From the NCBI RefSeq assembly GCF_014384885.1, contig NZ_JACRST010000004.1:1-64000 (forward strand): a stretch of 64,000 nt of DNA, read 5' to 3'. This document shows positions 24,462 through 32,638 of this stretch, one piece after another (within the stretch, counting starts at the first letter, position 1; the number at the start of each line of letters is the position of its first letter). Origin of the DNA: Ligaoa zhengdingensis. GTDB taxonomy: Bacteria; Bacillota; Clostridia; Oscillospirales; Ruminococcaceae. Made by a program: the position numbers and the translations under genes. The notes under the pieces are model-generated. The model was given only the letters and a program-made list of their open reading frames with translations. It did no database searches and had not been told where the DNA came from.

Positions 24462-24878
24462 GCTCCGTTCCGCCGCCGCGCCCGGCAAAAATTTGGAAAA
24501 AGGGGAGGCCCTGCGGCGCGGAAAGGAACGCAGAGCTTTTTTGCGCATGAGGGCGGGAGCGCCGTATTGCGGCGCGGATCGCCCAGCGCATCCACCGGAG
24601 GCAGGGCTGAAAGCCCTCGCTCCGTTCCGCCGCCGCGCCCGGCAAAGATTTGGAAAAAGGGGAGGCCCTGCGGCGCGGGAAGGAACGCAGAGCTTTTTTG
24701 CGCATGAGGGCGGGAGCGCCGTATTGCGGCGCGGATCGCCCAGCGCATCCACCGGAGGCAGGGCTGGAAGCCCTCGCTCCGTTCCGCCGCCGCGCCCGGC
24801 AAAAATTTGGAAAAAGGGGAGGCCCTGCGGCGCGGGAAGGAACGCAGAGCTTTTTTGCGCATGAGGGCGGGAGCGCCG
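24462..24878. repeat. 157-bp tandem repeat between pstB and phoU
   Basis: Unit starts are at 24462, 24619 and 24776, exactly 157 bp apart, with the third unit ending at about 24878 (2.7 units). Units differ at only a few positions. Each contains a purine-rich GGAAAAAGGGGAGGCC stretch, an AGAGCTTTTTTGCGC stretch and GC-rich inverted segments. No stop-free protein in it looks real. It sits inside the pst operon, in the leader of phoU. Confidence 0.93.
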
Positions 24879-25074
24879 CATGGCGTAAGCGTTTACCCGG
24901 TTTTCAGCCGGCCGTTACCTTCCGGCTTCGGGCAGGGCGCCCGGCGCATACCTGTGCGCCAGCCCCGGCATCGCCTGCGGGGGCATTCTGTGGTTATTGC
25001 CGGCGCCCGCTGTGCGGAGGACGCACCCCGCATGACGTAGGCGTTTCCACGGTTTTCAACCGGCCGTTGGCCGG
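24879..25074. other. GC-rich spacer between pstB and the tandem repeat
   Basis: No gene is seen. It includes two related segments, GCATGGCGTAAGCGTTTACC (24877-24896) and a version near 25032 (GCATGACGTAGGCGTTTCC), each followed by a GGTTTTCA(A/G)CCGGCCGTT block. This is a direct repeat about 154 bp apart and may be a decayed extension of the tandem array. Confidence 0.5.
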
Positions 25075-25827
25075 TTAGCCGAAGCGGCCGGTGATGTAAT
25101 CCTCGGTGCGCTTGTCGCTGGGCATTGAGAACATGCGCTCGGTCTCGTCGAATTCTACCATCTCGCCCAGCAGGAAAAACGCGGTGCGGTCGGAGATGCG
25201 GGCGGCCTGCTGCATGTTGTGGGTGACGATCACCACGGTGTATTGCTGCTTCAGGTCGCTCATCAGCTCCTCAATCTTCATGGTGGAGATCGGGTCGAGC
25301 GCGGAGGTCGGTTCGTCCATCAGCAGCACGTCCGGCTGCACCGACAGGGCGCGCGCGATGCACATGCGCTGCTGTTGGCCGCCGGAAAGCCCCAGCGCAG
25401 ATTTTTTCAGGCGGTCCTTCACCTCGTCCCACAGCGCCGCACCGCGCAGGCTCTGCTCCACCAGATCGTTGAGCTCTGCCTTGGAATGGGTGCCGTGCAG
25501 GCGCGGCCCGTAGGCGATGTTGTCGTAGATGCTCATGGGGAACGGGTTGGGTTTCTGAAACACCATGCCTACCCGCTTGCGCAGCCAGGTCACATCCACC
25601 TCGGGCGCGTAGATGTCCTGCCCGTGGTAGAGAATTTCGCCGGTGATCTTTACGCCGGGGACCAGGTCGTTCATGCGGTTGAGCGTCTTTAAAAAGGTGG
25701 ACTTGCCGCAGCCCGACGGCCCGATAAACGCGGTGATCTGGTGCTCTGGAATCTTCATATCGATCCCCTTGAGCGCCTGGAAGGAGCCGTACCACAGCTC
25801 CAGATTGTTGGTGGTGATGATATCCAT
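25075..25827 (-). CDS. pstB: Phosphate ABC transporter ATP-binding protein PstB
   Basis: The protein has 250 residues. It has Walker A GPSGCGKST (about residues 33-41), signature LSGGQQQRMCIARAL, Walker B VLLMDEPTSALDP and the H-loop VTHNMQQA. It powers high-affinity phosphate import with PstA and PstC. It lies 12 bp after pstA in the same direction. Length and motifs are typical. Confidence 0.97.
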   Translation of the reverse strand: MDIITTNNLELWYGSFQALKGIDMKIPEHQITAFIGPSGCGKSTFLKTLNRMNDLVPGVKITGEILYHGQDIYAPEVDVTWLRKRVGMVFQKPNPFPMSIYDNIAYGPRLHGTHSKAELNDLVEQSLRGAALWDEVKDRLKKSALGLSGGQQQRMCIARALSVQPDVLLMDEPTSALDPISTMKIEELMSDLKQQYTVVIVTHNMQQAARISDRTAFFLLGEMVEFDETERMFSMPSDKRTEDYITGRFG

Positions 25828-25839
25828 AACAGGCTCCTT

Positions 25840-26736
25840 CTAAAACTTATTTTTGAGCTTTCGGTTGACCAGCTTGGCCGCAAAGTTGATGCACAGCACT
25901 AGAATCATCAGGATGGCCGCGATGGCGAAGGCCACGCCGAACTCGCCGCGCTCAAAGGCGTAGACATACAGCATCACCGAAAGGGTGCCGCCGGAGCGGC
26001 TCATGGCCGCGAAGATGTTCTTGGCGATGATCGAACCGATGCCCGCTGTGAACAGCAGCGCGGCCGATTCGCCCACGATGCGCCCCACCGCCAGGATGCA
26101 GCCGGTCACAATGCCGTCGATCGAGCTGGGCAGGATGATGGTGCGGATCATATACCACTTGGTCGCACCCAGCCCCAACGCGCCCTCGCGGTAGCTTTCC
26201 GGCACCGTTTTGAGGCTTTCCTGCGTGGTGCGCACAATGGTGGGCAGAATCATCACCACCAGCGTGAGCGCGCCCGCCAGGATGGAGGTTTGCAGGTTGC
26301 AGAACTGCACAAAGAACAGCATTCCCACCAGGCCGTAGATGATCGATGGGATACCCGTGAGGGTTTCGGTGGTGAATTCGATCAGCCACACCAGCCGCCG
26401 GTTGGTGGCGTATTCGGTGAGATAGACCGCCGCGCCGATCCCCAGCGGCAGCACGATCAGAAGACTGATGAGGATGATATACAATGTGTTGAGCAAATTG
26501 GGTAAAATACCGATTGTATCTTTGAGCGCGCTGGGCGCGGTGGAGACCAGCTCCCAGGTGATGTTGGGCAGGCCGCGGTAGAAGATATAGCCGATGAGCC
26601 CCACCAGCAGGGCACAGGTGATCAGCGCCGCCAGATAGAGAAAGCCCTTGATGAGCAGGTCGTAGGCGCGGCGGCCTTTGGACAGGGGCGGGATGACGAT
26701 CTTTCCGGTTTCATCGCGTTCGTAGTTCGCCATCAT
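25840..26736 (-). CDS. pstA: Phosphate ABC transporter permease PstA
   Basis: The protein has 298 residues with six predicted helices and the ABC-permease coupling loop EGALGLGATKWYMIRTIILP (about residues 185-204). Its ATG at 26736 overlaps the pstC stop as ATGA, indicating translational coupling. It forms the channel with PstC. Confidence 0.95.
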   Translation of the reverse strand: MMANYERDETGKIVIPPLSKGRRAYDLLIKGFLYLAALITCALLVGLIGYIFYRGLPNITWELVSTAPSALKDTIGILPNLLNTLYIILISLLIVLPLGIGAAVYLTEYATNRRLVWLIEFTTETLTGIPSIIYGLVGMLFFVQFCNLQTSILAGALTLVVMILPTIVRTTQESLKTVPESYREGALGLGATKWYMIRTIILPSSIDGIVTGCILAVGRIVGESAALLFTAGIGSIIAKNIFAAMSRSGGTLSVMLYVYAFERGEFGVAFAIAAILMILVLCINFAAKLVNRKLKNKF

Positions 26737-27611
26737 TTATCCCCTCCTTTTTTCTTGAGGATGCAGCCCAGAATCACGTTGATGACCATGATGAACAGGA
26801 ACAGCACCAGCGCGATGGAAAACAGTGCCTGCCGCTGAAGCCCCGAGGCGTAGGACATCTCCTTGGAGACCGCCGTGGTGAGAAAGGTGACCGATTTGAA
26901 GAGCTCCGGCATGTTGGCCACGTTGCCGGCCACCATCATCACCGCCATGGCCTCGCCGATGGCGCGACCCACGCCGAGCACCACGCCCGCGGCGATGCCG
27001 CTGCGCGCGGCGGGGATGCTCACCTTGAAGATGGTTTCGATCTTGGTGGCCCCCAGCGCGAGGGAGGCCTCCTCGTATTCGGGGGGCACCGCATTCAGCG
27101 CAGTTTCAGATACGCTGATGATCGAGGGCAGAATCATGATCGCCAGCACCAGGATGGCGGCGAACAGCGAGGTGCCGTTGGCCAGCCGAAAGGTCTTAGC
27201 CACCGCGGGCACCAGCACGATCATGCCGATCAGGCCGTACACCACCGAGGGGATGCCCGCGAGCAGCTCCACGGCCGGGCGCACCACGTTGGCCACCCGC
27301 CGGGGCGCGACCTTGGAGAGAAACACGGCGGTGAGCAGCCCGACGGGAACCCCCAGCAGGATCGCCCCGCCGGTGCCGTAGAGCGAAGTGAGAATGAACG
27401 GCAGGATGCCGAACTGTGGGTCCTTGGCGGTACTCTTCCACACCTTGCCGAACAGGAAATCGGCGAGCCCGATCTCCCGGATGGCGGGCAGGCCGGAGAG
27501 GACCATATAGAGGGTAATCACCACGACCGAGAGGATGGCGGTCATGCCGCACAGAAAAAAGATGGTGTTCATCAGCCGTTCCGTTATTTTTTTGAGCTTC
27601 ACAAGCGTCAA
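26733..27611 (-). CDS. pstC: Phosphate ABC transporter permease PstC
   Basis: The protein has 292 residues, a six-helix permease with the coupling loop EEASLALGATKIETIFKVSI. It precedes pstA with a 4-bp overlap and follows pstS after a hairpin-containing spacer. The start at 27611 gives a cytoplasmic lead of about 14 residues before the first helix. Confidence 0.95.
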   Translation of the reverse strand: MTLVKLKKITERLMNTIFFLCGMTAILSVVVITLYMVLSGLPAIREIGLADFLFGKVWKSTAKDPQFGILPFILTSLYGTGGAILLGVPVGLLTAVFLSKVAPRRVANVVRPAVELLAGIPSVVYGLIGMIVLVPAVAKTFRLANGTSLFAAILVLAIMILPSIISVSETALNAVPPEYEEASLALGATKIETIFKVSIPAARSGIAAGVVLGVGRAIGEAMAVMMVAGNVANMPELFKSVTFLTTAVSKEMSYASGLQRQALFSIALVLFLFIMVINVILGCILKKKGGDK

Positions 27612-27676
27612 CTCCCAGGTGGGGCGCGAGGCTGGGCCTCCTCCCCGTTCAAATTCTGTTCAAATAAACTTTACAC

Positions 27677-27730
27677 AAAAAAGCTCTGAGAAATGCCTCC
27701 AGATGCCGCTGCAAGTGGAGGCATTTCTTT
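27677..27730 (-). terminator. Intercistronic hairpin between pstS and pstC
   Basis: GAAATGCCTCCA pairs with TGGAGGCATTTC (27690-27727), followed on the minus strand by a six-T run after 7 nt. Such partial terminators commonly let pstS be made in excess over the membrane components. Confidence 0.7.
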
Positions 27731-27745
27731 GCGTAGGGGGATGGG

Positions 27746-28600
27746 TTATTTGGCGACCGAAACCGCGCCCGCGCCCGCGATGATCTCGGCGTTGGCCGGA
27801 TCGAGCGCAAAGTCGATGAACGCCTGGACCTCGGGACGAAGAGTTTCGCCCTTCTTGGTGACCATCACGAACGGGCGCTGTACCTTGTAGGTGCCGTCCA
27901 GCACGGTGGCCTCAGAGGGGGTCACGCCGTCCACCGTGACCATGTTGACGCTGTCCTTGACCGAGGAGAGGGAGGCGTAGCCGATCGCGTTTTCATTGCT
28001 CTCCACTGCGGCGATCACCGCGCCGGTGGCGGTCAGCTCCTGAGCGTACACGCATTTTTCCGAGGTGCCGGTGATGCTTTCAAAGCCATCGCGTGTGCCG
28101 GAACCGGCTTCGCGGCCGATCATCACGATCGGGGCGTCTGCGCCGCCGACATCCTTCCAGTTGGAGATTTCGCCGGTCGCAATCTTGGAGATCTGCTCGA
28201 GGGACAGGTCCTTGACGCCGTTGGCCTTGTTGACGATGATCGCAATGCCGTCGAGCGCCACGGTCGTGCCCTCCAGGTCTGCGGTTTCCTCATCCTTCAG
28301 CGCGCGGCTGGAGAGGCCGATATCCGCGGTGCCCTCCTTGGCGGCGGTGATGCCAGAACCCGAGCCGGTGGGGTCGTAGGTGACATCTACACTGCCGTTT
28401 TGCTGCATAAACGCTTCGCTCAGCGCACCGATCACCTTTTCCATCGAGGTAGAGCCGTTGGTGGAAACCTTGCCGCTGAGCTGGGTTGCGCCCGACGGGG
28501 AGGACTCACCCGAGCCCTCTGCGGGGGCGCCGGAGTCGGAACAGGCGGCCATCGAAACAGCGAGCAGGGCGCTGAGTGCTATCGCAAGAATCTTTTTCAT
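27746..28600 (-). CDS. pstS: Phosphate-binding lipoprotein PstS
   Basis: The protein has 284 residues from the ATG at 28600 (AAAAGGAG upstream). The signal ends in the lipobox SMAAC and is followed by a Ser/Gly linker. Phosphate-binding loops are visible in GSTSMEKVI, DPTGSGSGI and GREAGSGTRDGFE. It captures phosphate outside the membrane for PstCAB and is the first gene of the phosphate operon, directly under the Pho box. Confidence 0.96.
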   Translation of the reverse strand: MKKILAIALSALLAVSMAACSDSGAPAEGSGESSPSGATQLSGKVSTNGSTSMEKVIGALSEAFMQQNGSVDVTYDPTGSGSGITAAKEGTADIGLSSRALKDEETADLEGTTVALDGIAIIVNKANGVKDLSLEQISKIATGEISNWKDVGGADAPIVMIGREAGSGTRDGFESITGTSEKCVYAQELTATGAVIAAVESNENAIGYASLSSVKDSVNMVTVDGVTPSEATVLDGTYKVQRPFVMVTKKGETLRPEVQAFIDFALDPANAEIIAGAGAVSVAK

Positions 28601-28692
28601 CGTAAAAGTCTCCTTTTCATTTGTACCAAAATTATCGGTTTCTTTTTGTCCGTTTTGCAAGCCTATTGTACCGTTCCGTGCGGCTTTACAAT

Positions 28693-28698
28693 ATCATA
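28693..28698 (-). promoter_or_regulatory. -10 box of the pstS promoter
   Basis: TATGAT on the minus strand lies 4 bp downstream of the last Pho repeat. No good -35 box is present, as expected for a PhoP-activated promoter. Confidence 0.55.
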
Positions 28699-28702
28699 CG
28701 AG

Positions 28703-28730
28703 CGTAAATCTTGTGTAAAGTCTGTGTAAA
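28703..28730 (-). promoter_or_regulatory. Pho box upstream of pstS
   Basis: On the minus strand TTTACA, TTTACA and TTTACG begin 11 bp apart (28730, 28719, 28708). Direct TTWACA-type repeats with about 5-bp gaps are the known recognition pattern for Bacillus PhoP, so this is the likely activator site for the pst operon. Confidence 0.85.
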
Positions 28731-28855
28731 TCGGGCGGCGAAACGGCTTGTACAGTAAAATTGTTGCCGTTTTGCCCTGTATAAATACCAAGAGCACGGC
28801 TCAAAATAATCGTAAGCCAATCAAGTAACTTCTTTTGGAGGTGTAGTTTCATAAA

Positions 28856-29611
28856 ATGAAAAAGAACAGCTTATCCAATTTTTTAAACGGCAAGGGGTTC
28901 TACGCCGCGCTTGCCCTCTGTCTGGTGGGCGCGGGCACCGCGGCCTGGGTGGTGGTGGACAAGACCCTCGGTTCCATCACCGAGCCGTCCGCGCCGCCCG
29001 AGGCGAGCAGTATTGTGGAGGAGGATGCCAGTTGGGGATTTCCAGAACAGTTAGAGGAAGCGGGCAAGGAGAAGTCCGGTATCGAAATCTCATCAAGTTC
29101 CTCCTCATCGGAGTCAACATCGTCCTCGTCGCCCGAGCAGTCGTCCGCTGCACCCGAGCCGTCCGAACAGCAAACGCTTTCGCTCGAACCGCAGATTTCA
29201 GCATTCGCGCTGCCCATCAAATCCGCGGAGGTGTTTAACCAGTACAGCGCAGGCGAGCTGGTGAAAAACACCACCCTGGATAAATGGTGCACCCACGACG
29301 GCATCGACCTGAAGGCCGAGGTGGGCACCGAGGTGCTCTGCGCGGCCGACGGTACTGTCAGCCGCATCTACGACAACGGCATCTGGGGAAAAACCATCGA
29401 GGTGTCGCACGCAGGTGAGCTCACCAGCATCTACAGCGGGCTGGAAAAGGAGGTCATGGTGAAAGAGGGCGACACCGTGGCCGTGGGCCAGGCGATCGGC
29501 AAGGTGGGTGAGACCAACCTCGCTGAGGCCAAACTTGAGCCGCACCTGCACTTTGCGATGAAGCAGGCGGGCAAGTTTGTGGACCCCCTGCAAACCATGG
29601 GCAAAATTTAA
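28856..29611 (+). CDS. spoIIQ: SpoIIQ-like M23 (LytM) sporulation protein
   Basis: The protein has 251 residues. One N-terminal helix (about 15-36), a Ser/Glu linker to about 115, and an M23 domain with CTHDGIDLKAE and the HLHF motif (PHLHFAM) follow. The zinc ligands are intact, unlike in Bacillus subtilis SpoIIQ but as in several clostridial SpoIIQ proteins. In sporulation SpoIIQ in the forespore membrane binds SpoIIIAH across the intermembrane space. Adjacency to spoIIID supports this; a vegetative LytM endopeptidase remains possible. GGAGG lies 14 bp before the ATG. Confidence 0.8.
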   Translation: MKKNSLSNFLNGKGFYAALALCLVGAGTAAWVVVDKTLGSITEPSAPPEASSIVEEDASWGFPEQLEEAGKEKSGIEISSSSSSSESTSSSSPEQSSAAPEPSEQQTLSLEPQISAFALPIKSAEVFNQYSAGELVKNTTLDKWCTHDGIDLKAEVGTEVLCAADGTVSRIYDNGIWGKTIEVSHAGELTSIYSGLEKEVMVKEGDTVAVGQAIGKVGETNLAEAKLEPHLHFAMKQAGKFVDPLQTMGKI

Positions 29612-29643
29612 AAGAACGGCCGCCGCATACCCGCGGCAAGCAC

Positions 29644-29681
29644 AAGAACGGTTAAAGCCAGGCTCTAACCGTTCTTTTTTT
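29644..29681. terminator. Convergent terminator between spoIIQ-like gene and spoIIID
   Basis: AAGAACGGTTA pairs with TAACCGTTCTT and is followed by seven T on the plus strand. The spoIIID stop lies inside the hairpin. Confidence 0.85.
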
Positions 29682-29925
29682 GTTTCGCATATTTATTTTT
29701 GGTGGCCATCCCGCCACGGATATGCCGTTCCTGCTTGTTGACGTCCAACACCTGCTTCACCTTGCCGTACAGCTCCGGGTTGAGCTTTTGCAGCCGTTCG
29801 GATACGTCCTTGTGAACCGTGCTCTTGCTGATGTGGAATTCTTTTGCGGTGCTGCGCACGGTCGCGCCATGCTCGATGATGTAGGTGCCGAGCGCTATCG
29901 CCCGTTCCTCCGGCAAACCCTTCAA
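29665..29925 (-). CDS. spoIIID: Sporulation transcription factor SpoIIID
   Basis: The protein has 86 residues, with TTG start at 29925, six to seven bases after GGGGAGGAA. A helix-turn-helix (about residues 20-45, with GATVRSTAKEFHISKSTVHK) and a basic tail ending KNKYAKQKKN are the hallmarks of SpoIIID, a mother-cell regulator that acts between sigma E and sigma K. Size matches the family. Confidence 0.95.
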   Translation of the reverse strand: MKGLPEERAIALGTYIIEHGATVRSTAKEFHISKSTVHKDVSERLQKLNPELYGKVKQVLDVNKQERHIRGGMATKNKYAKQKKNG

Positions 29926-29996
29926 AGCGTGTTCCTCCCCGCATTACGTGTTTATCCCATCTATATGCGCCGCGGCACGCGGGTATGCTACAGCGC

Positions 29997-30032
29997 AAAA
30001 TGGCCGGACAGCAAGATTCCGCTGTCCGGCCA
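29997..30032 (-). terminator. Terminator of the dockerin gene
   Basis: TGGCCGGACAGC pairs with GCTGTCCGGCCA and is followed by TTTTG on the minus strand. Confidence 0.8.
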
Positions 30033-30045
30033 CTTAATGCGTTGG

Positions 30046-31977
30046 TCAGATGGTTTGTTGGATGGTGGAGATGCCGAGGATATGCTTTTTGAGCAGCAGC
30101 AGGTCGGCAATGTCGGTCTCGCCATTCCGGTTGAGATCGGCCGCTTTGGCGGAGAGATCGCTCAGCTGCCTGATCCCCAGGACGCTGCTTTTGATTTGCA
30201 GCAGGTCCACCACATCGATGGTCCCGTCGCCGATCAAGTCGCCGTACAGAAGCACCCGATAGGTGGCGCCGCCGCACCGGACCTCGCAGCCGGTGCCGAC
30301 GCACTTCGGCGTTGTGCCGTCCGGCGCCTGGACCGACACGTCCTTGCCCAGCGCCCGATAGTGCGCCTCCAGCCAGGCCGGGGTTATGCCCACCGGCAGG
30401 CCGGAGAGGATACCGGATTGGTTTTCTTCGTTCAGGCCGAAGTCGTCCGGTTGTTCAGGATTGTTTTCCGCCATCACAAAGGTGCTGAAGCTGGTCACCG
30501 CAAACGAGGCGTAATGCACCCCACCGGATGCTGAGAGAATCGGATGGATCTCCTCATAGCTTCCGTCCTGATGGTAGTGCAGGATGACTAGAAAGTCCGG
30601 GTTGATCGAGGCCGGGACAGGCAGGGTGATCTTCACAGGGAAGCTCAGCTCCGGCTCCACGTTTTCCAGTTCCATAGAGAATTGCACCGTGTTGTGGTAG
30701 ATAGTGGGGATCACGACGCCCTCGTCGGGCTCGCCGATGTGGAATGTGACGGCGCGGTCCTCGCTGCCTGCGGGCAGGTTGAGGCCCGCGCCCGCGACCG
30801 ATATGTGATCCACGCTGAAGTGGTTCTGCATCCCGTCTGCAACCTCAATTTGGGTGGAAACGCCGGCGGCCGCTTCCAGCTCCCGCACGATATCGACGAT
30901 GCCGCTGTTGTCGGTATCCGCGAGCATGGCGGCGGAAAGGTCGTCGCGGTTGAGCTCCTTGGCCGCGCTTAAAATCTCGTCGCGATCCTCCAGCAGGAGG
31001 ATATCCTCCAGAGTTTCCTCCAGCGAGCCGGAAATCTCGGTGAGGTCGTAGGGGCCGCAGAGCTCCGACCAGGGGCCGTTGCGCAACACTTCGATGTTGT
31101 TGCTGAGCGCGCGCACTTTGAAATAATAGTAACCGGCGCCTTCAATCGTCCAATCATCCAGCATATCCTCGGTTTCTGCGGTTCGGAACCAGGTGCTGCC
31201 AGTGAAATACGGCTCCTCATCCGGGCTGGGAGTATAGAGATATTGGATCTCATACCCGTAGGAAACGCCGTCCGGTGCGTCGATGTCATCCCAGTAGATA
31301 TTGCGGGACTCCGCGCCCTCCCCCCAGCGCAGCCCATCCACCTGCGGAAGCTGCGCCTCGGGGGCGGTGTAGGTCCAGAGGTCAGAGGTGGCAACGTCGC
31401 TGTCTGTATATTTGGTTCCATCCCCCAACGCCTGCACGGTGAAGTAATAGGCGCCGCTCTCCAGGTCGGAGAGAAGGAAGAGATCGTCACTCTTGAGATA
31501 TTCTTGGACACCGCGCCAACGGGTGTCGCCAACTTTTTCATCGTCTTCGGTGTAAATGCACACCTCAAAACGGTCTTGATAGGGCTCCTGATTGCGCCAG
31601 CTTATCATGCCGGGAACCTCTGCGGAGGTATACTGCCATTCGCCGTTTTCATCCTGTGTACAGCGATATTCCATTCCCCACTGCAGATCGGTCGGGGTGG
31701 CCAGCTTCTCGTCTGGAGAGGATTCCCCCGGCTTGGGTCGCGGCGTCTCGTAATCCTCCCCGGGATCAGTCGGATCCAACTTGGTATCCTTGTCCTTCAT
31801 GGCGTCGATGATGTCGCCGGGCACAGTACCGCCCTCTGAGGAGCCCCCCTTTTTGGAGCCCTCTATCTTCTCAATAACAGAACTCCAGTAGTCGTCGGCG
31901 CTGCTCGCGAACGCCTGCGCGGGCAACAGGGCCAACAACACCGCCAATGCTAAGATAAACGAAACCGCTCTTTTCAT
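30046..31977 (-). CDS. Secreted protein with C-terminal type I dockerin-like module
   Basis: The protein has 643 residues from the ATG at 31977, preceded by AGGAGG. A classical signal peptide ends at AFA (about residue 23). Two fibronectin-III-like regions (about 95-195 and 205-315) follow; then comes a helical and beta region I do not recognise. The C-terminus has two dockerin calcium repeats, GDLIGDGTIDVVDLLQIK and DLNRNGETDIADLLLLKK. Dockerins dock secreted proteins onto cohesins, as in cellulosomes. No glycoside hydrolase domain is recognised and no cohesin is in the window, so the partner is unknown. Confidence 0.85.
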   Translation of the reverse strand: MKRAVSFILALAVLLALLPAQAFASSADDYWSSVIEKIEGSKKGGSSEGGTVPGDIIDAMKDKDTKLDPTDPGEDYETPRPKPGESSPDEKLATPTDLQWGMEYRCTQDENGEWQYTSAEVPGMISWRNQEPYQDRFEVCIYTEDDEKVGDTRWRGVQEYLKSDDLFLLSDLESGAYYFTVQALGDGTKYTDSDVATSDLWTYTAPEAQLPQVDGLRWGEGAESRNIYWDDIDAPDGVSYGYEIQYLYTPSPDEEPYFTGSTWFRTAETEDMLDDWTIEGAGYYYFKVRALSNNIEVLRNGPWSELCGPYDLTEISGSLEETLEDILLLEDRDEILSAAKELNRDDLSAAMLADTDNSGIVDIVRELEAAAGVSTQIEVADGMQNHFSVDHISVAGAGLNLPAGSEDRAVTFHIGEPDEGVVIPTIYHNTVQFSMELENVEPELSFPVKITLPVPASINPDFLVILHYHQDGSYEEIHPILSASGGVHYASFAVTSFSTFVMAENNPEQPDDFGLNEENQSGILSGLPVGITPAWLEAHYRALGKDVSVQAPDGTTPKCVGTGCEVRCGGATYRVLLYGDLIGDGTIDVVDLLQIKSSVLGIRQLSDLSAKAADLNRNGETDIADLLLLKKHILGISTIQQTI

Positions 31978-32116
31978 CCTACAGTCCCTCCTAAACAGTG
32001 AATCAATCTGATGGCATGCCGTCAAAATAAGGGTGGATTGAATGGAAGAAGATGTTTTGTATGGCGCGCTGCTGCACAAAATGATGTGTCGAATTGAAAC
32101 GAATTTTGACAATTTC

Positions 32117-32145
32117 ATTATAACGTAGCCGCAAAGAAATGTACA
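32117..32145 (-). promoter_or_regulatory. Promoter of the dockerin gene
   Basis: On the minus strand TGTACA (32145-32140) and TATAAT (32122-32117) are separated by 17 bp. The leader to the ATG is about 135 nt and shows no clear riboswitch. Confidence 0.65.
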
Positions 32146-32198
32146 GTATTTTCCAGAAAATATTTTGGCAGCACATCGCCGAAGTCACAGCCTCGACC

Positions 32199-32227
32199 TT
32201 GACTTTTTTCTCTGGATATGCTATGCT
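32199..32227 (+). promoter_or_regulatory. Promoter of valS
   Basis: TTGACT (32199-32204) and TATGCT (32222-32227) are separated by 17 bp, immediately before the T-box leader. Confidence 0.7.
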
Positions 32228-32233
32228 GAATCC

Positions 32234-32527
32234 TGTATCTAAATAGAGGCACAGGCGACGACAGGGAGGAGTACGCGCAGACCCAATGCACAGAGAGGGA
32301 ACGGCTGGTGCGAGTTCCCGTGAAGGCGGCGCGGAAGGTAGCCCTCGAGCCTTGAACCGAACGGGCGGCGAGCCCCCAAGTAGGCTTCAACGGAGTTCCA
32401 CCGTTACCGGGAAGCGGCGCGGCCACAGCGGCGCCGGCGGAGTGCGGGGTATTTGCGCCCCGAAGTTAGGTGGTACCACGGATCGTCCGATTCGCCCTAA
32501 GCTGGAAAACAGCTTGGGGCTTTTTTG
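32234..32527 (+). promoter_or_regulatory. T-box riboswitch controlling valS
   Basis: The leader contains an AGUA-type loop (GAGGAGTACGC), the distal GGAACGG...GTTCCCG hairpin of stem I, a GGAAGGTAG specifier region with a candidate Val triplet GTA at 32338-32340, and the T-box core GGTGGTACCACGG at 32470-32482. The terminator GCCCTAAGCT/AGCTTGGGGC with six T lies at 32494-32527. Uncharged tRNA-Val would stabilise the antiterminator and allow valS expression. Confidence 0.92.
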
Positions 32528-32638
32528 TTGTGTTTTACACAACAAAAGCAGGATGCGCGGGGCGGTTTGCCCGATGCGCAAGCCTTGTCTGTGTTATGTC
32601 CCGCAGCTCAATTTGATCGTATAGGAGACTAGAAAACC

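Noticed and set aside
24462..24878. CRISPR array
   Set aside because: The unit is 157 bp and repeated in full, without short repeats separated by unique spacers, and no cas genes are near.
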